DNA of 64,000 nt from Actinomyces slackii (GTDB taxonomy: Bacteria > Actinomycetota > Actinomycetes > Actinomycetales > Actinomycetaceae). The notes below the pieces were generated by a model, which made no database searches, was not told where the DNA came from, and worked only from the letters and a program-made list of their open reading frames with translations. The stretch lies in NCBI RefSeq assembly GCF_900637295.1, contig NZ_LR134363.1:1-64000 (forward strand), given 5' to 3'. Every line of letters starts with the position of its first letter. The first letter of the stretch is position 1. The position numbers and the translations under genes were made by a program. Shown here one piece after another: positions 17,356 to 26,873 of the stretch.

Positions 17356-19278
17356 TCAGGCCTCGGCACGACGGCGTCTGGCATTCTCACGGAATCGCTC
17401 CTGGGAGTTCAGGATGACCTTGCGAATGCGCACAGCCTCGGGGGTGACCTCAACGCACTCATCCTCGGCGGCGAACTCCAGGGCCTCCTCCAGGGTAAGG
17501 CGACGCGGCGGCGTGAGGCCCTCAAACGAATCTGCCGTGGCGGAACGCATATTCGTCTGCTGCTTCTCGCGCACCACATTGACATCCATGTCCTCGCCGC
17601 GGGGGTTCTCCCCCACCACCTGGCCCTCGTAGGTCTCCTGGGTGGGCTCGACGAAGAAGGTGCCCCGGTCGGCCAGGCGGATCAGGGCGTAGGCGGTGAC
17701 TGCCCCGGCGCGGTCGGAGACCAGGGAGCCGGTGGTGCGCGAGGCAATGGGCCCGGCCCAGGGCTCGTGGCCCTCAGCGATGGATGAGGCGATGCCGGTG
17801 CCCCGGGTCTCGGTGAGGAACTGGGTGCGCAGGCCGATCAGACCGCGGGCCGGCACCAGGAACTCCATGCGGATCCAGCCCGTGCCGTGGTTGGTCATGG
17901 TCTCCATGCGCCCCTTGCGGGCGGCCATGAGCTGGGTGACGGCGCCCAGGTACTCCTCGGGCACGTCAATGGTCATGCGCTCAACGGGCTCGTAGCGCTT
18001 GCCATCGACCATGCGGACGACCACCTGGGGCTTGCCGACGGTCAACTCGAAGCCCTCGCGGCGCATCTGCTCGACCAGGATGGCCAGCGCCAGCTCGCCG
18101 CGCCCCTGGACCTCCCAGGCATCTGGCCTGGAGGTGGGCAGCACGCGCAGCGACACATTGCCGATGAGCTCGCGGTCCAGACGGTCCTTGACCTGGCGGG
18201 CGGTGACCTTGGCGCCCTTGGTGCGCCCGGCCATCGGGGAGGTGTTGATGCCGATGGTCACCGAGATGGCCGGATCATCCACCGTGATGAGGGGCAGGGG
18301 GCGGGGGTCCTCGGGGTCCACCAGGGACTCCCCGATGGTGATCTCCTCGATGCCGGCCACCGCCACGATGTCACCGGCATGGGCCTCCTCGGCCGGCCTG
18401 CGGTCCAGGCCCTCGGTGACCAGCAGCTCGGAGATGCGGGCGGAGGTCACGGTGCCGTCATGACGCGCCCAGGCCACGGCCTGCCCCTTGCGCAGGGTTC
18501 CGTTGTGGATGCGCAGCAGGGCCAGCCGCCCCAGGAAGGGCGAGGCGTCCAGGTTGGTGACATGCGCCTGGAGCGGGGCCCCCTCCTCATAGGTGGGGCC
18601 GGGGATGCGCTCGATGATGGTGCGGAACAGGGGCTCCAGGTCCGTGCTGGCGGGCAGCTCGCCCTGGGCGGGCGCCTGGGTGTCGGCGCGACGGGCCTTG
18701 GCCGAGGCGTAGATGACCGGGACGTCCAGGACGGCGTCGAGGTCGATATCCGGGTTCTCATCGGCCAGGTCCGAGGCCAGGGAGAGCAGCAGGTCGGTGG
18801 ACTCCGAGACCACCTCGGCCAGGCGCGAGTCGGGTCGATCAACCTTGTTGACCACGAGGATGACCGGCAGGCTCGCCGCCAGCGCCTTGCGCAGCACGAA
18901 GCGGGTCTGGGGCAGGGGCCCCTCGGAGGCGTCCACGAGCAGGACGACGCCGTCGACCATGGACAGGCCCCGCTCGACCTCCCCGCCGAAGTCAGCGTGC
19001 CCGGGGGTGTCGATGACGTTGATGGTCACGCCATCGGCCAGGCCCGCCTGCCTGGCCGCGGGCCCGGCGTAGTGGACCGCCGTGTTCTTGGCCAGGATCG
19101 TGATGCCCTTCTCGCGCTCGAGCTCGCCGGAGTCCATGACGCGCTCGCCGGTGGTCTCCTGGGTGGCGCGAGCGCCGAATGCGCCGGCCTCCCAGAGCAT
19201 GGCATCGACCAGAGTGGTCTTGCCATGGTCGACATGGGCGACGATGGCGACATTGCGCAGGTCCTGGCGCACGCTCAT
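17356..19278 (-). CDS. typA: Translational GTPase TypA/BipA
   Basis: A 640-residue ribosome-associated GTPase of the EF-G superfamily that helps 50S assembly and growth under stress. The G domain has [12 protein letters not shown] (P loop), [14 protein letters not shown] and NKVDRPDS; the beta-barrel, the two EF-G-like domains and the TypA-specific C-terminal domain with [18 protein letters not shown] and [11 protein letters not shown] follow at the expected places. The ATG at 19278 gives the family-typical start [19 protein letters not shown]; an open extension to 19320 is not conserved. It heads the transcript that continues into the VanW gene. Confidence 0.96.
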   Translation of the reverse strand: MSVRQDLRNVAIVAHVDHGKTTLVDAMLWEAGAFGARATQETTGERVMDSGELEREKGITILAKNTAVHYAGPAARQAGLADGVTINVIDTPGHADFGGEVERGLSMVDGVVLLVDASEGPLPQTRFVLRKALAASLPVILVVNKVDRPDSRLAEVVSESTDLLLSLASDLADENPDIDLDAVLDVPVIYASAKARRADTQAPAQGELPASTDLEPLFRTIIERIPGPTYEEGAPLQAHVTNLDASPFLGRLALLRIHNGTLRKGQAVAWARHDGTVTSARISELLVTEGLDRRPAEEAHAGDIVAVAGIEEITIGESLVDPEDPRPLPLITVDDPAISVTIGINTSPMAGRTKGAKVTARQVKDRLDRELIGNVSLRVLPTSRPDAWEVQGRGELALAILVEQMRREGFELTVGKPQVVVRMVDGKRYEPVERMTIDVPEEYLGAVTQLMAARKGRMETMTNHGTGWIRMEFLVPARGLIGLRTQFLTETRGTGIASSIAEGHEPWAGPIASRTTGSLVSDRAGAVTAYALIRLADRGTFFVEPTQETYEGQVVGENPRGEDMDVNVVREKQQTNMRSATADSFEGLTPPRRLTLEEALEFAAEDECVEVTPEAVRIRKVILNSQERFRENARRRRAEA

Positions 19279-19399
19279 ACAGGGCACTTCTTCCGTGAGG
19301 AGGGCCCTGCGCCCGGGCATGAGGGACAGTGCCGGGCGGAGCAGGGCGGCAAACAGCGCCAGGCTAGGCGACGGCGACCCCGACCTGCCATGCCTGGGA

Positions 19400-21106
19400 T
19401 TACTTCTGGTCTGTGCGCCCGCTCACGGCGGCCGATCCCCGCATGTACCCGATGTCCTCCACATGGGGGCTGAGCATGCCGAAGGAGCCGTAGTTGACCA
19501 GCCCGTCGGGCACCGCGGTCATCTCGGGAATGACGTAGAGGGGGATATCCGCGCTCAGGTCCCAGATCTTCCGGTCGATCTCATTGGCCAGCTCGAAGCG
19601 GGTGTCATCATGGCCCTCGACCTCCATGAGCCGCACCAGCTCCTCGACCTCAGGGGAGGTCAGTCCCGTCCCGGCGCCCGTTGAGCCCTGGCCGTACAGG
19701 CTCGCGACCCGCTCCAGCGGGTGGCGCCCCGTGGTCTGGGGCAGGACGGCGGTCTCGAAGCTCCCGGCCTGGGTGCGCACCCGGAAGGTCGCCTCGTCGA
19801 CCGTCTCGATGATGATCTCGATGCCGATGGCCCGCAGGCACTCGCGCACCGCTCGGGCCTCGCCCTGCGCCGCATTGTCCGGTGTGGAGAGCAGGCCCAC
19901 CGAGAGGCGCTGACCGTCCTTGGAGCGGATCTCCCCCTTCCCCGAGACGATCCAGCCCTGGGTCTCCAGCGCCTCCATCGCCTCGGCCGGGTTGAGCCCC
20001 ATGCGACCGGTGTTGTCCTGGTAGCGGAAGTCCGACGGCGAGAAGATGTGGTTGCCGGTCATCAGGGCCTCGGTCTGCACCGGCATGCCCGTCAGGGCCC
20101 TGGCGGCGATGGCGGAGCGGTCCAGGCCCTTGGTCAGAGCCTTGCGCAGCTCGAGATCGGTCAGCAGCCCCGCCTTGCCGTTGATGACCAGGCGCCGCCA
20201 GGACAGCCCCATGGCCTGGCGCACGGTGGCCCCCGCCCGGCCACGGCAGTCGTCGTAGATCCCCGGATCGGTGATGTTGTGCAGGACGTCGATGCGCTCC
20301 TGGGCGTAGTCCTGGCCCGCTGCGGAGGCCTCCACCGCGCTGAGCACAACGCGGGTCAGCAGCGCGGGATCGCCCCACCACCGGGGGTTGGCCTCCAGGG
20401 TCAGCGCCTGGTGCTGGGCATCGGCGCTCCCGACGCGGAAGGGGCCGGTCGCGTGATCGGCCAGGGCGACGTCGGTCCACGAGGAGAAGGCCTCCATGTC
20501 GGCGCTCAGCGCCGCCGGCACGATGGTGGCCAGGGTGGCGGGCCAGTGCGGGTAGATCGTGGAGAAGGTGACCACGACCTCGAACTGGTCCTTGCCGGCC
20601 TCGATGGACTCGATCCGATCCCATCCCTGGGGCAGGGCCAGCCTCTCGTCGCCCACCGACGCCGTGGCCAGGGCCAGCAGGGCCCGGTAGTCCGCCGCGG
20701 AGATGGGCTCGCCGGAGTTCCACACGGCCTCGGGGTTCAGGCTCAGCACCACCCTGGTCCGCCCACTGACCTGCACCGTGGTGACATCCAGGCAGTACTC
20801 CGTGCGGGGGGTGAATGACCCGTCGCCGCCGTAGTCCCAGTTGCTCACCCCGGTGAAGGTCTGCAGCAGCGCGTTGGCGGGCACCGCCCCCTGCTGATGC
20901 ATGGGGTTGAGGTTGCCGAGCCACTGCGGCAGGGCGATGATCACCTGCCCGCCCCGCTGCAGGGAGGTCCGGCGCGTGGGCACGGTGTTGTCCGCGGCCA
21001 GGCGCTCGGGCCCCGGGCGCGGGGCGCTGCGCGAGCCCGAGCACGCGGCCAGCAGGCCCAGGGACGCCATACCACCGGCCCGCAGCAGGAGCCTGCGCGT
21101 GATCAT
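19400..21106 (-). CDS. ABC transporter substrate-binding lipoprotein (SBP_bac_5 family)
   Basis: A 568-residue extracytoplasmic peptide- or opine-type binding protein. The signal sequence [17 protein letters not shown] ends in the lipobox LAAC, so the mature protein is lipid-anchored at Cys22. The family order is normal: the N-lobe segment [15 protein letters not shown] comes first and the C-lobe segment [19 protein letters not shown] with ADIPLYVIP comes near the end. It is the last gene of the peptide transporter operon, 127 bases after the fused ATPase, and is a useful in-window comparison for the rearranged binding-protein gene at the operon's start. Ligand unknown. Confidence 0.88.
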   Translation of the reverse strand: MITRRLLLRAGGMASLGLLAACSGSRSAPRPGPERLAADNTVPTRRTSLQRGGQVIIALPQWLGNLNPMHQQGAVPANALLQTFTGVSNWDYGGDGSFTPRTEYCLDVTTVQVSGRTRVVLSLNPEAVWNSGEPISAADYRALLALATASVGDERLALPQGWDRIESIEAGKDQFEVVVTFSTIYPHWPATLATIVPAALSADMEAFSSWTDVALADHATGPFRVGSADAQHQALTLEANPRWWGDPALLTRVVLSAVEASAAGQDYAQERIDVLHNITDPGIYDDCRGRAGATVRQAMGLSWRRLVINGKAGLLTDLELRKALTKGLDRSAIAARALTGMPVQTEALMTGNHIFSPSDFRYQDNTGRMGLNPAEAMEALETQGWIVSGKGEIRSKDGQRLSVGLLSTPDNAAQGEARAVRECLRAIGIEIIIETVDEATFRVRTQAGSFETAVLPQTTGRHPLERVASLYGQGSTGAGTGLTSPEVEELVRLMEVEGHDDTRFELANEIDRKIWDLSADIPLYVIPEMTAVPDGLVNYGSFGMLSPHVEDIGYMRGSAAVSGRTDQK

Positions 21107-21233
21107 CGAGTCCCTCCTGTCTCGGGTGCGGGCAGTGTCCGGGTCATCCTAATGCGATGACATCCGCGCTACCTGGGTGAGACGGAACGCAGCGCCGGGT
21201 GGAGCGCTCAGGAGGACCGCTCAGGGGGACCGC

Positions 21234-23123
21234 TCAGGAGGACTCGGCGGAGTAGAGCTCGATGCCCGCCCCGGGGACGGCCTCGATGAGCTCGCGCGTG
21301 TAGTCCTGGCGGGGGCTGGTGAAGATCTCCTCGGTGTGGCCGGCCTCCACCAGGCGCCCGTGCTCCATGACGACGACGTCGTCGGCGACCTGGCGGACCA
21401 CGGCCAGGTCGTGGGTGATGAACAGGTAGGTCAGGTCCAGCTCGCCCTGGAGGTTGGCCAGCAGGCGCAGGATCTGGGCCTGGACCAGGACGTCGAGGGC
21501 GGAGACGGCCTCATCGAGGACGACGATCTCGGGCTTGAGGGCCAGTGCCCTGGCGATGGCCACGCGCTGGCGCTGCCCGCCGGAGAGCTCGTTGGGATAG
21601 CGTCGCATCACCGAGCGGGGCAGGGCCACCATGTCCAGCAGCTCCGCCACGCGGTCCTTGCGCTCCTGGGCCGAGCCGATGCGGTGCACGCGCAGGGGCT
21701 CCTCGATGACCCGGTAGATGGAGTACATGGGGTCCAGGGACCCGTAGGGGTTCTGGAAGACCGGCTGCATGCGCCGGCGCAGGTCGAACAGCTCGGCGCG
21801 CCCCAGGGTGGACAGGTCCACACCGCGGTGGAAGACCTTGCCCTCAGTGGGGTCGATGAGGTTGAGGATGATGTTGGCCACCGTGGACTTGCCCGAGCCC
21901 GACTCCCCCACCAGGGCGGTGGTGGTGCCGCGGCGCACGGTGAAGGAGACGTCGTCGACGGCCTTGAGGGTCTTGTCCCCGCCCTTGGCCCCGCGGATGT
22001 CGAAGACCTTGGTCAGGTGCTCGACGCGAAGGATCTCATCGGCGTCCTGGCTGTCCCCATGGACCCCGATCTCATCCTCGGCGATCTCCACGCCGGCGGC
22101 GTGGGCGGCCTCGATGCGGGCCGAGGCCAGGGAGGGGGCGGCCCGTACGAGGCGCTGGGTGTAGGGATGGCGAGGATCCTGGAGGACCTCCAGGCTCGGA
22201 CCGGACTCGACCACGCGGCCGCGGTGCATGACGACGATGTGCTCGGCGCGCTCCGCGGCCAGCCCCAGGTCATGGGTGATGAAGAGCATCGCGGTGCCCA
22301 GCTCGCGCACCTGGGTGCCCAGGTGGTCGAGGATCCGCCGCTGGACGGTGACGTCCAGGGCCGAGGTGGGCTCGTCGGCGATGAGCAGGTCGGGGCGGGC
22401 GGCCAGGCCGATGGCGATGAGGGCGCGCTGGCGCATGCCCCCGGAGAACTCGTGCGGGTACTGCCGGGCGCGACGGGCGGCGTCGGGCAGGCCTGCCTCC
22501 TCCAGGAGCAGGGCGACCTGCTCGGCCACGGGGATGCGTCGGGGGCCCTCAGCCGGGGTCTCGCCCTCGGTGGGAGCCTCATCCTCGACCGGAGTCTCAC
22601 CCTCAGCGCCCTCAGCCGGGGCCTCGCCCTCGGAGCCGGCCGCTCTCTCGGCCGCGATCCGCGCCAGGCGGTCGTCAGCGACGCCGGCCAGGCCGTTGGC
22701 CCTGAGGGCCTCGCGGACCTGGAAGCCGATGGACCACACGGGGTTGAGGCTGCTCATGGGATCCTGGGGCACCAGGCCGATCTGAGAGCCGCGCAGCTGG
22801 ACCATCCGCTTGGCCGGGGCCTGGGCGATGTCCTCGCCCTTGAACAGGATGGATCCCCCGGTGACCCGCCCGGTCCCCGGCAGCAGGCCGATGACGGCGT
22901 TGGCCACCGTCGACTTGCCCGAGCCGGACTCCCCCACGATGGCCACCGACTGCCCCGGGTAGACGGTCAGGCTGGCCCCGCGCACCGCTGGGACCATGCC
23001 GGTGGTGGATCGGAAGGCGATCTGGAGGTCCTTGATCTCCAGGAGCGGGGACTGCCCGTCCTGCTGGTAAGAGCCCTGCGGCGCCGAGTCTGACTGTGTC
23101 GTATGGGTCGTGTGGGTGGTCAC
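21234..23123 (-). CDS. Fused oligopeptide ABC transporter ATPase (OppD-OppF type)
   Basis: A 629-residue cytoplasmic protein with two complete ABC ATPase domains in one chain, which powers peptide import. Walker A GESGSGKST occurs near residues 63 and 404; signature motifs are SGGMRQR near 224 and SGGQRQR near 511; Walker B is LLIADEP and IVVLDEA. Most opp/dpp systems use two separate proteins. An acidic low-complexity insert (about residues 160-192, Glu-Gly-Glu-Thr-Pro-type repeats) sits in the helical region of the first domain between Walker A and the signature. Its start overlaps the end of the upstream permease gene by four bases (ATGA), showing translational coupling. Confidence 0.93.
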   Translation of the reverse strand: MTTHTTHTTQSDSAPQGSYQQDGQSPLLEIKDLQIAFRSTTGMVPAVRGASLTVYPGQSVAIVGESGSGKSTVANAVIGLLPGTGRVTGGSILFKGEDIAQAPAKRMVQLRGSQIGLVPQDPMSSLNPVWSIGFQVREALRANGLAGVADDRLARIAAERAAGSEGEAPAEGAEGETPVEDEAPTEGETPAEGPRRIPVAEQVALLLEEAGLPDAARRARQYPHEFSGGMRQRALIAIGLAARPDLLIADEPTSALDVTVQRRILDHLGTQVRELGTAMLFITHDLGLAAERAEHIVVMHRGRVVESGPSLEVLQDPRHPYTQRLVRAAPSLASARIEAAHAAGVEIAEDEIGVHGDSQDADEILRVEHLTKVFDIRGAKGGDKTLKAVDDVSFTVRRGTTTALVGESGSGKSTVANIILNLIDPTEGKVFHRGVDLSTLGRAELFDLRRRMQPVFQNPYGSLDPMYSIYRVIEEPLRVHRIGSAQERKDRVAELLDMVALPRSVMRRYPNELSGGQRQRVAIARALALKPEIVVLDEAVSALDVLVQAQILRLLANLQGELDLTYLFITHDLAVVRQVADDVVVMEHGRLVEAGHTEEIFTSPRQDYTRELIEAVPGAGIELYSAESS

Positions 23124-24073
23124 TTGCGAGCCTTCGGGTCAAGGGCATCGCGCACGGCGTCGCCCATCATGATGAATCCGAGAACCGTCAGGGCCAGGGC
23201 CCCGGCCGGGTAGAGGAGCACCGAGATGTGGTCGCGCAGGGCCGTCTGCGCCGAGGCGATATCCGCGCCCCAGGACACCACGGTGGCCGGCAGACCGATT
23301 CCCAGGAAGCTGAGCGTGGCCTCGGAGACGATGAACACGCCCAGCTGGACGGTGGCGGTGACGATCACCGGGGCGGCCGCATTGGGCATGACGTGACGCA
23401 GCAGGATGGCCATGCGCCCCGATCCCAGGGAGCGCGCGGCGGTCACGTAGTCCTCGTTCTTGACCCCCATGACCGCGCCTCGCGTGATGCGCGCGACCTG
23501 CGGCCAGCCGAAGAGGGCCAGGACCAGGACCACCGTCATGATCGAGGAGCGGCCCTTGAACATCTGCATGACCACGATGGCCGCCAGCACGAAGGGCACG
23601 GCGAAGAAGATGTCGGTCAGGCGCGAGAGGATGGAGTCGAAGATCCCGCCGAAGAACCCGGCCAGGGCCCCGATGCTGGCTCCCAGGGCCACCACGATGA
23701 CGGTGGTGAGGATCCCCACGATCACCGAGGCCCGCGCGCCGTGGACGGTACGGGCGTAGATGTCGCAGCCCTGCTGGTTGAAGCCGAAGGGGTGGCCCGG
23801 CTCGGGGGCGGCGAAGGATTTGGACAGCTGGCAGAAGGCCGGGTCGGTTGAGGTGAACAGGCCCGGAACGGCCGCCAGGAGGAGGGCGGTGGTGATCAGC
23901 AGGGCCGAGGCCCAGAAGATGGGGCGGCCCCGCAGCTGCTTCCAGGCCTCGCCCCACATCGAGGAGGGGGCGGACTCATCGGCCACGGCGTCGACGGCGC
24001 CCAGGCCCTGCTCGTCGACCTCCGCGACGAAGCGCTCCTGCCCGCGGCGGGCAGCGGTGGTGTGCTCAGGCAT
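23120..24073 (-). CDS. Oligopeptide ABC transporter permease (OppC/DppC type)
   Basis: A 317-residue inner-membrane permease with about six helices. The family's N-terminal OppC segment (FWASALLITTALLLAAVPGLF, shown here up to its first 20 residues as a membrane helix) is followed by GCDIYARTVHGARASV, the coupling-loop region SLGSGRMAILLRHVMPNAAAPV that contacts the ATPase, and a C-terminal DALDPKARK. ATG 24073 is preferred over TTG 24091 because of a GAGGA ribosome site; it overlaps the end of the upstream permease gene by eight bases. Confidence 0.92.
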   Translation of the reverse strand: MPEHTTAARRGQERFVAEVDEQGLGAVDAVADESAPSSMWGEAWKQLRGRPIFWASALLITTALLLAAVPGLFTSTDPAFCQLSKSFAAPEPGHPFGFNQQGCDIYARTVHGARASVIVGILTTVIVVALGASIGALAGFFGGIFDSILSRLTDIFFAVPFVLAAIVVMQMFKGRSSIMTVVLVLALFGWPQVARITRGAVMGVKNEDYVTAARSLGSGRMAILLRHVMPNAAAPVIVTATVQLGVFIVSEATLSFLGIGLPATVVSWGADIASAQTALRDHISVLLYPAGALALTVLGFIMMGDAVRDALDPKARK

Positions 24074-24995
24074 AGCGGATCCTCGGGTCAAGGGCGGCGT
24101 ACAGCAGGTCCACGATGAGGTTGGAGATGATGAAGACCAGGATGAGCACCGTGGTGAAGGACACCACGGTGGGCCCCTCGCCCTGGAGGATGGCCCGATA
24201 GAGGGTGCCTCCCACCCCGTGGATGTTGAAGATGCCCTCGGTGACGATGGCCCCGCCCATGAGGGCGCCCAGGTCCGCCCCCAGGAAGGTGACCACCGGG
24301 ACCAGGGAGTTGCGCAGGACGTGGACGATCATCACCCGGATGCCGCCAAGGCCCTTGGCGCGGGCGGTGCGCACGTGGTCGGCCGTCAGGCTCTCGGCCA
24401 CCTCGGTGCGGGTCAGGCGCAGGACATAGGCGAAGGACACCGCCCCCAGCACTGTGGCGGGCATGAGCAGCTCTCTGAATCCCGGCGAGTTCCCCGCGGT
24501 CACCGGCAGCCATCCCAGGGTGACGCCGACGAGGAACTGCAGGACGAAGCCGATGACGAAGGTCGGCACGGCGATGACCAGCAGGGAGAGCACCAGCACC
24601 GTGGCGTCGAAGATCCCGCCCTTGCGCATCCCGGCGATGAGCCCGACGGCGATGCCGGCCACGGCCTCGATGACCAGGGCCATGAGGGCGAGCTTGATGG
24701 TCACCGGGTAGGCGGTGGCCAGGATCTCGACGATCTCCCGGCCGCCCTTGATGGTCGTGCCCAGATCCATGGTGAACACGCCCTTGAGGTAGAGCAGGTA
24801 CTGGATGACGAAGGGCTTGTCCAGGTTGTAGTCGGCGCGGATCTGCTCCTGCAGGGCCGGGGACAGGGGGCGGTCGCCGTTGAGGGCGGCGACCGGGTCA
24901 CCGGGCAGGGCGAAGACCATGGCGTAGATGAGCAGGGTGGCCCCGAAGAACACGGGGATCATCTGCAGGAGCCTGCGTCCGGCATAGCGGAGCAT
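24066..24995 (-). CDS. Oligopeptide ABC transporter permease (OppB/DppB type)
   Basis: A 309-residue permease starting MLRYAGRRLLQMIPVFFGAT, the usual OppB opening, with GDPVAALNGDRPL after the first helix, the coupling segment ARAKGLGGIRVMIVHVLRNSL and the terminal ALDPRIRYA. It forms the membrane channel with the permease encoded downstream. An 82-base gap with a stable hairpin separates it from the binding-protein gene upstream, which is how many systems make more binding protein than permease. Confidence 0.93.
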   Translation of the reverse strand: MLRYAGRRLLQMIPVFFGATLLIYAMVFALPGDPVAALNGDRPLSPALQEQIRADYNLDKPFVIQYLLYLKGVFTMDLGTTIKGGREIVEILATAYPVTIKLALMALVIEAVAGIAVGLIAGMRKGGIFDATVLVLSLLVIAVPTFVIGFVLQFLVGVTLGWLPVTAGNSPGFRELLMPATVLGAVSFAYVLRLTRTEVAESLTADHVRTARAKGLGGIRVMIVHVLRNSLVPVVTFLGADLGALMGGAIVTEGIFNIHGVGGTLYRAILQGEGPTVVSFTTVLILVFIISNLIVDLLYAALDPRIRYA

Positions 24996-25030
24996 GGGTC
25001 CTCCTCGAGGGGTTGGGCTGTGGGCGGAGC

Positions 25031-25060
25031 GGTGGGCGGCCCCGTGCGGGACCGCCCACC
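25031..25060 (-). terminator. Intra-operon hairpin after the binding-protein gene
   Basis: GGTGGGCGG (25031-25039) pairs perfectly with CCGCCCACC (25052-25060). The position right after the oppA stop and before oppB suggests partial termination or 3' mRNA protection, giving higher binding-protein output (inference). Confidence 0.6.
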
Positions 25061-25077
25061 ATCAGCGTGGGGACGGC

Positions 25078-26728
25078 TCAGAACTTCGCGATGGCCTCGG
25101 CCTGCTCCCACAGCTTCTTGGCCGCATCGGCGTCGAAGGCCAGCACCTCGTTGCCGGGCACGGCCTCCTTCCAGCCCGAGATCACCGGGGAGGTGAAGTC
25201 GCTGGCCGGGGTGCGGGTGCCGTAGTAGAGGGTGTCGCAGATCTCCTTGCGGTTGATGGCGCGCGACAGGGCGGCCCGGCGGGCCCGGCCCTCCTCATCC
25301 ATGCCCCAGTGCTCGGCCTTGACGTTGATGGCGAAGGCCTGGAAGACGGCGCCGGGCTGGTTGACGGCTCGGCTCCCCAGCTCGTCGCGGAACTTCGACA
25401 GGGCCGAGTCCGGGATGGCGTCGATGACGTCGACGGCGTCGGCCAGCAGGTCGTTGTAGGCCGAGTCGTAGTCGGTGTACAGGGTGAAGGTGATGCCCTC
25501 ATTGGCCGCCGGGGCGCCTCCGTTGTAGGAGGGGTTCTTGACCAGGACGATCTGGGAGTCGTGGTCCCAGCTCTGCAGGGTGTACTGGCCGTTGCCGATG
25601 GGGGCCTTGCCGAAGGCCTCCATGTCGGCGAAGGCGGACTCGGGCAGCGGGGCGAAGGCGGAGTAGCCCAGGCGCAGCGCGAAGTCGGAGGCGGGCTCGA
25701 CCAGCTCGATGGTGAAGGTGGTGTCATCGACCTTGACCAGGCCGGTCAGCTCGGAGTCCTTCTCCGCGGAGAAGCCCTTGATGGGCTCGTAGAAGTAGGA
25801 GGACAGGTGCTTGTTCTTCATCATGGCGCCGTAGTTCCAGGCCTTGATGAAGGAGTCGGAGGTCACCGGGGTGCCGTCGGAGAAGGTCCAGCCGGGCTTG
25901 ATCTTGACGGTGAAGGTCTTGTTGTCGGTGGTCTCGATGGACTCGGCGACCTCGTTGACCACGGAGCCGTCGGCCTCGTAGCGCACCAGGCGGGCGAAGA
26001 GCAGGTCGACCACGCGCCCGCCCCCGACCTCGTTGGTGTTGGAGGGGATCAGCGGGTTCTGCGGCTCGGTGCCGTTGGCCAGGACGACGCCGTCCTTGCT
26101 GGTGGTAGTGATCGCGTGGTAGGCGGGCACCGAGTTCCATTGGAAGGTGACGTTGGAGACGTTGTTGGAGTAGCCGCCGAAGCCGTTCTGGTACCACAGC
26201 GGGATGGCCGGCAGGTCGGCGAACAGGGCGGTCTGGGCCTGCTCGTGGAGGCTGAGGGCCGTGGCCTCGTCGGAGGCCGCGGCGGCCTGGTCGAGCAGGG
26301 AGTCGAAGTCGGCGTTGGAGTAGTCGGTGTCGTTGGAGCCGGCCCCGGTCTTGTACTGGGATCCCAGGAAGTTGGCCATGGAGGGGTAGTCGGCCTGCCA
26401 GCCGGTGCGGAAGGCGCCCACCATGGTGCGCTCGGTGATCTGCTTGCGCAGCTCGGAGAACTGGGCGATGGGCAGGGGCTCGACGGTGATGCCCAGGGTG
26501 TTTGGAGATCGAGTTGCACACGGCCTCGACCCAGGGCTTGTGCGGGCCGTCGGAGTTGTAGGCCAGCGTGAGGGTCCCGTCGCCCGACTTGCCCTGCCCG
26601 CCCGATGAGCTCGTGGACTGGGTGTTGGATCCTCCGGAGCACGCCGATGCGAGCAGCACCGCGGCGATGGCGGCCCCGCCCATTCCGAAATGACGGCGGG
26701 ACACGGCATAACTGGGCAGTTCAGGCAT
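25078..26728 (-). pseudogene. Oligopeptide-binding lipoprotein gene: circularly permuted and frameshifted
   Basis: A substrate-binding protein gene of the SBP_bac_5 family heading the peptide transporter operon. It starts at ATG 26728 behind a strong GGAGG site, with a twin-arginine lipoprotein signal (SRRHFGMGG and lipobox ASAC) and a Ser/Gly linker. The mature part is in the wrong order. From about 26581 comes the family's C-terminal half (DGTLTLAYNSDG, then AFRTGWQADYPSMANFLGSQ and ADLPAIPLWYQNGF). It then joins near 26098 to the family's N-terminal half (DGVVLANGTEPQNPLIPSNT, then FSDGTPVTSDSFIKAWNYGA), and the gene stops where that half would normally continue (LWEQAEAIAKF). Independently, one extra T in the TTT at 26501-26503 breaks the frame; removing one base restores a continuous protein of about 549 residues. 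It could be a real permutation with a sequencing error, a decayed gene, or an assembly fault. Confidence 0.75.
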
Positions 26729-26873
26729 GGGATACCTCCAATGTACTTCGCGGGGCATCACTGCCCGCTTCGGGATCTCTCGGTGGATGGAGAGAACCGG
26801 CGAATCGTAGCATCGTCACGCAACCCTGATGTAATAATCAATCACCACACCGCATCAGTTCCCGATCCGCGCA

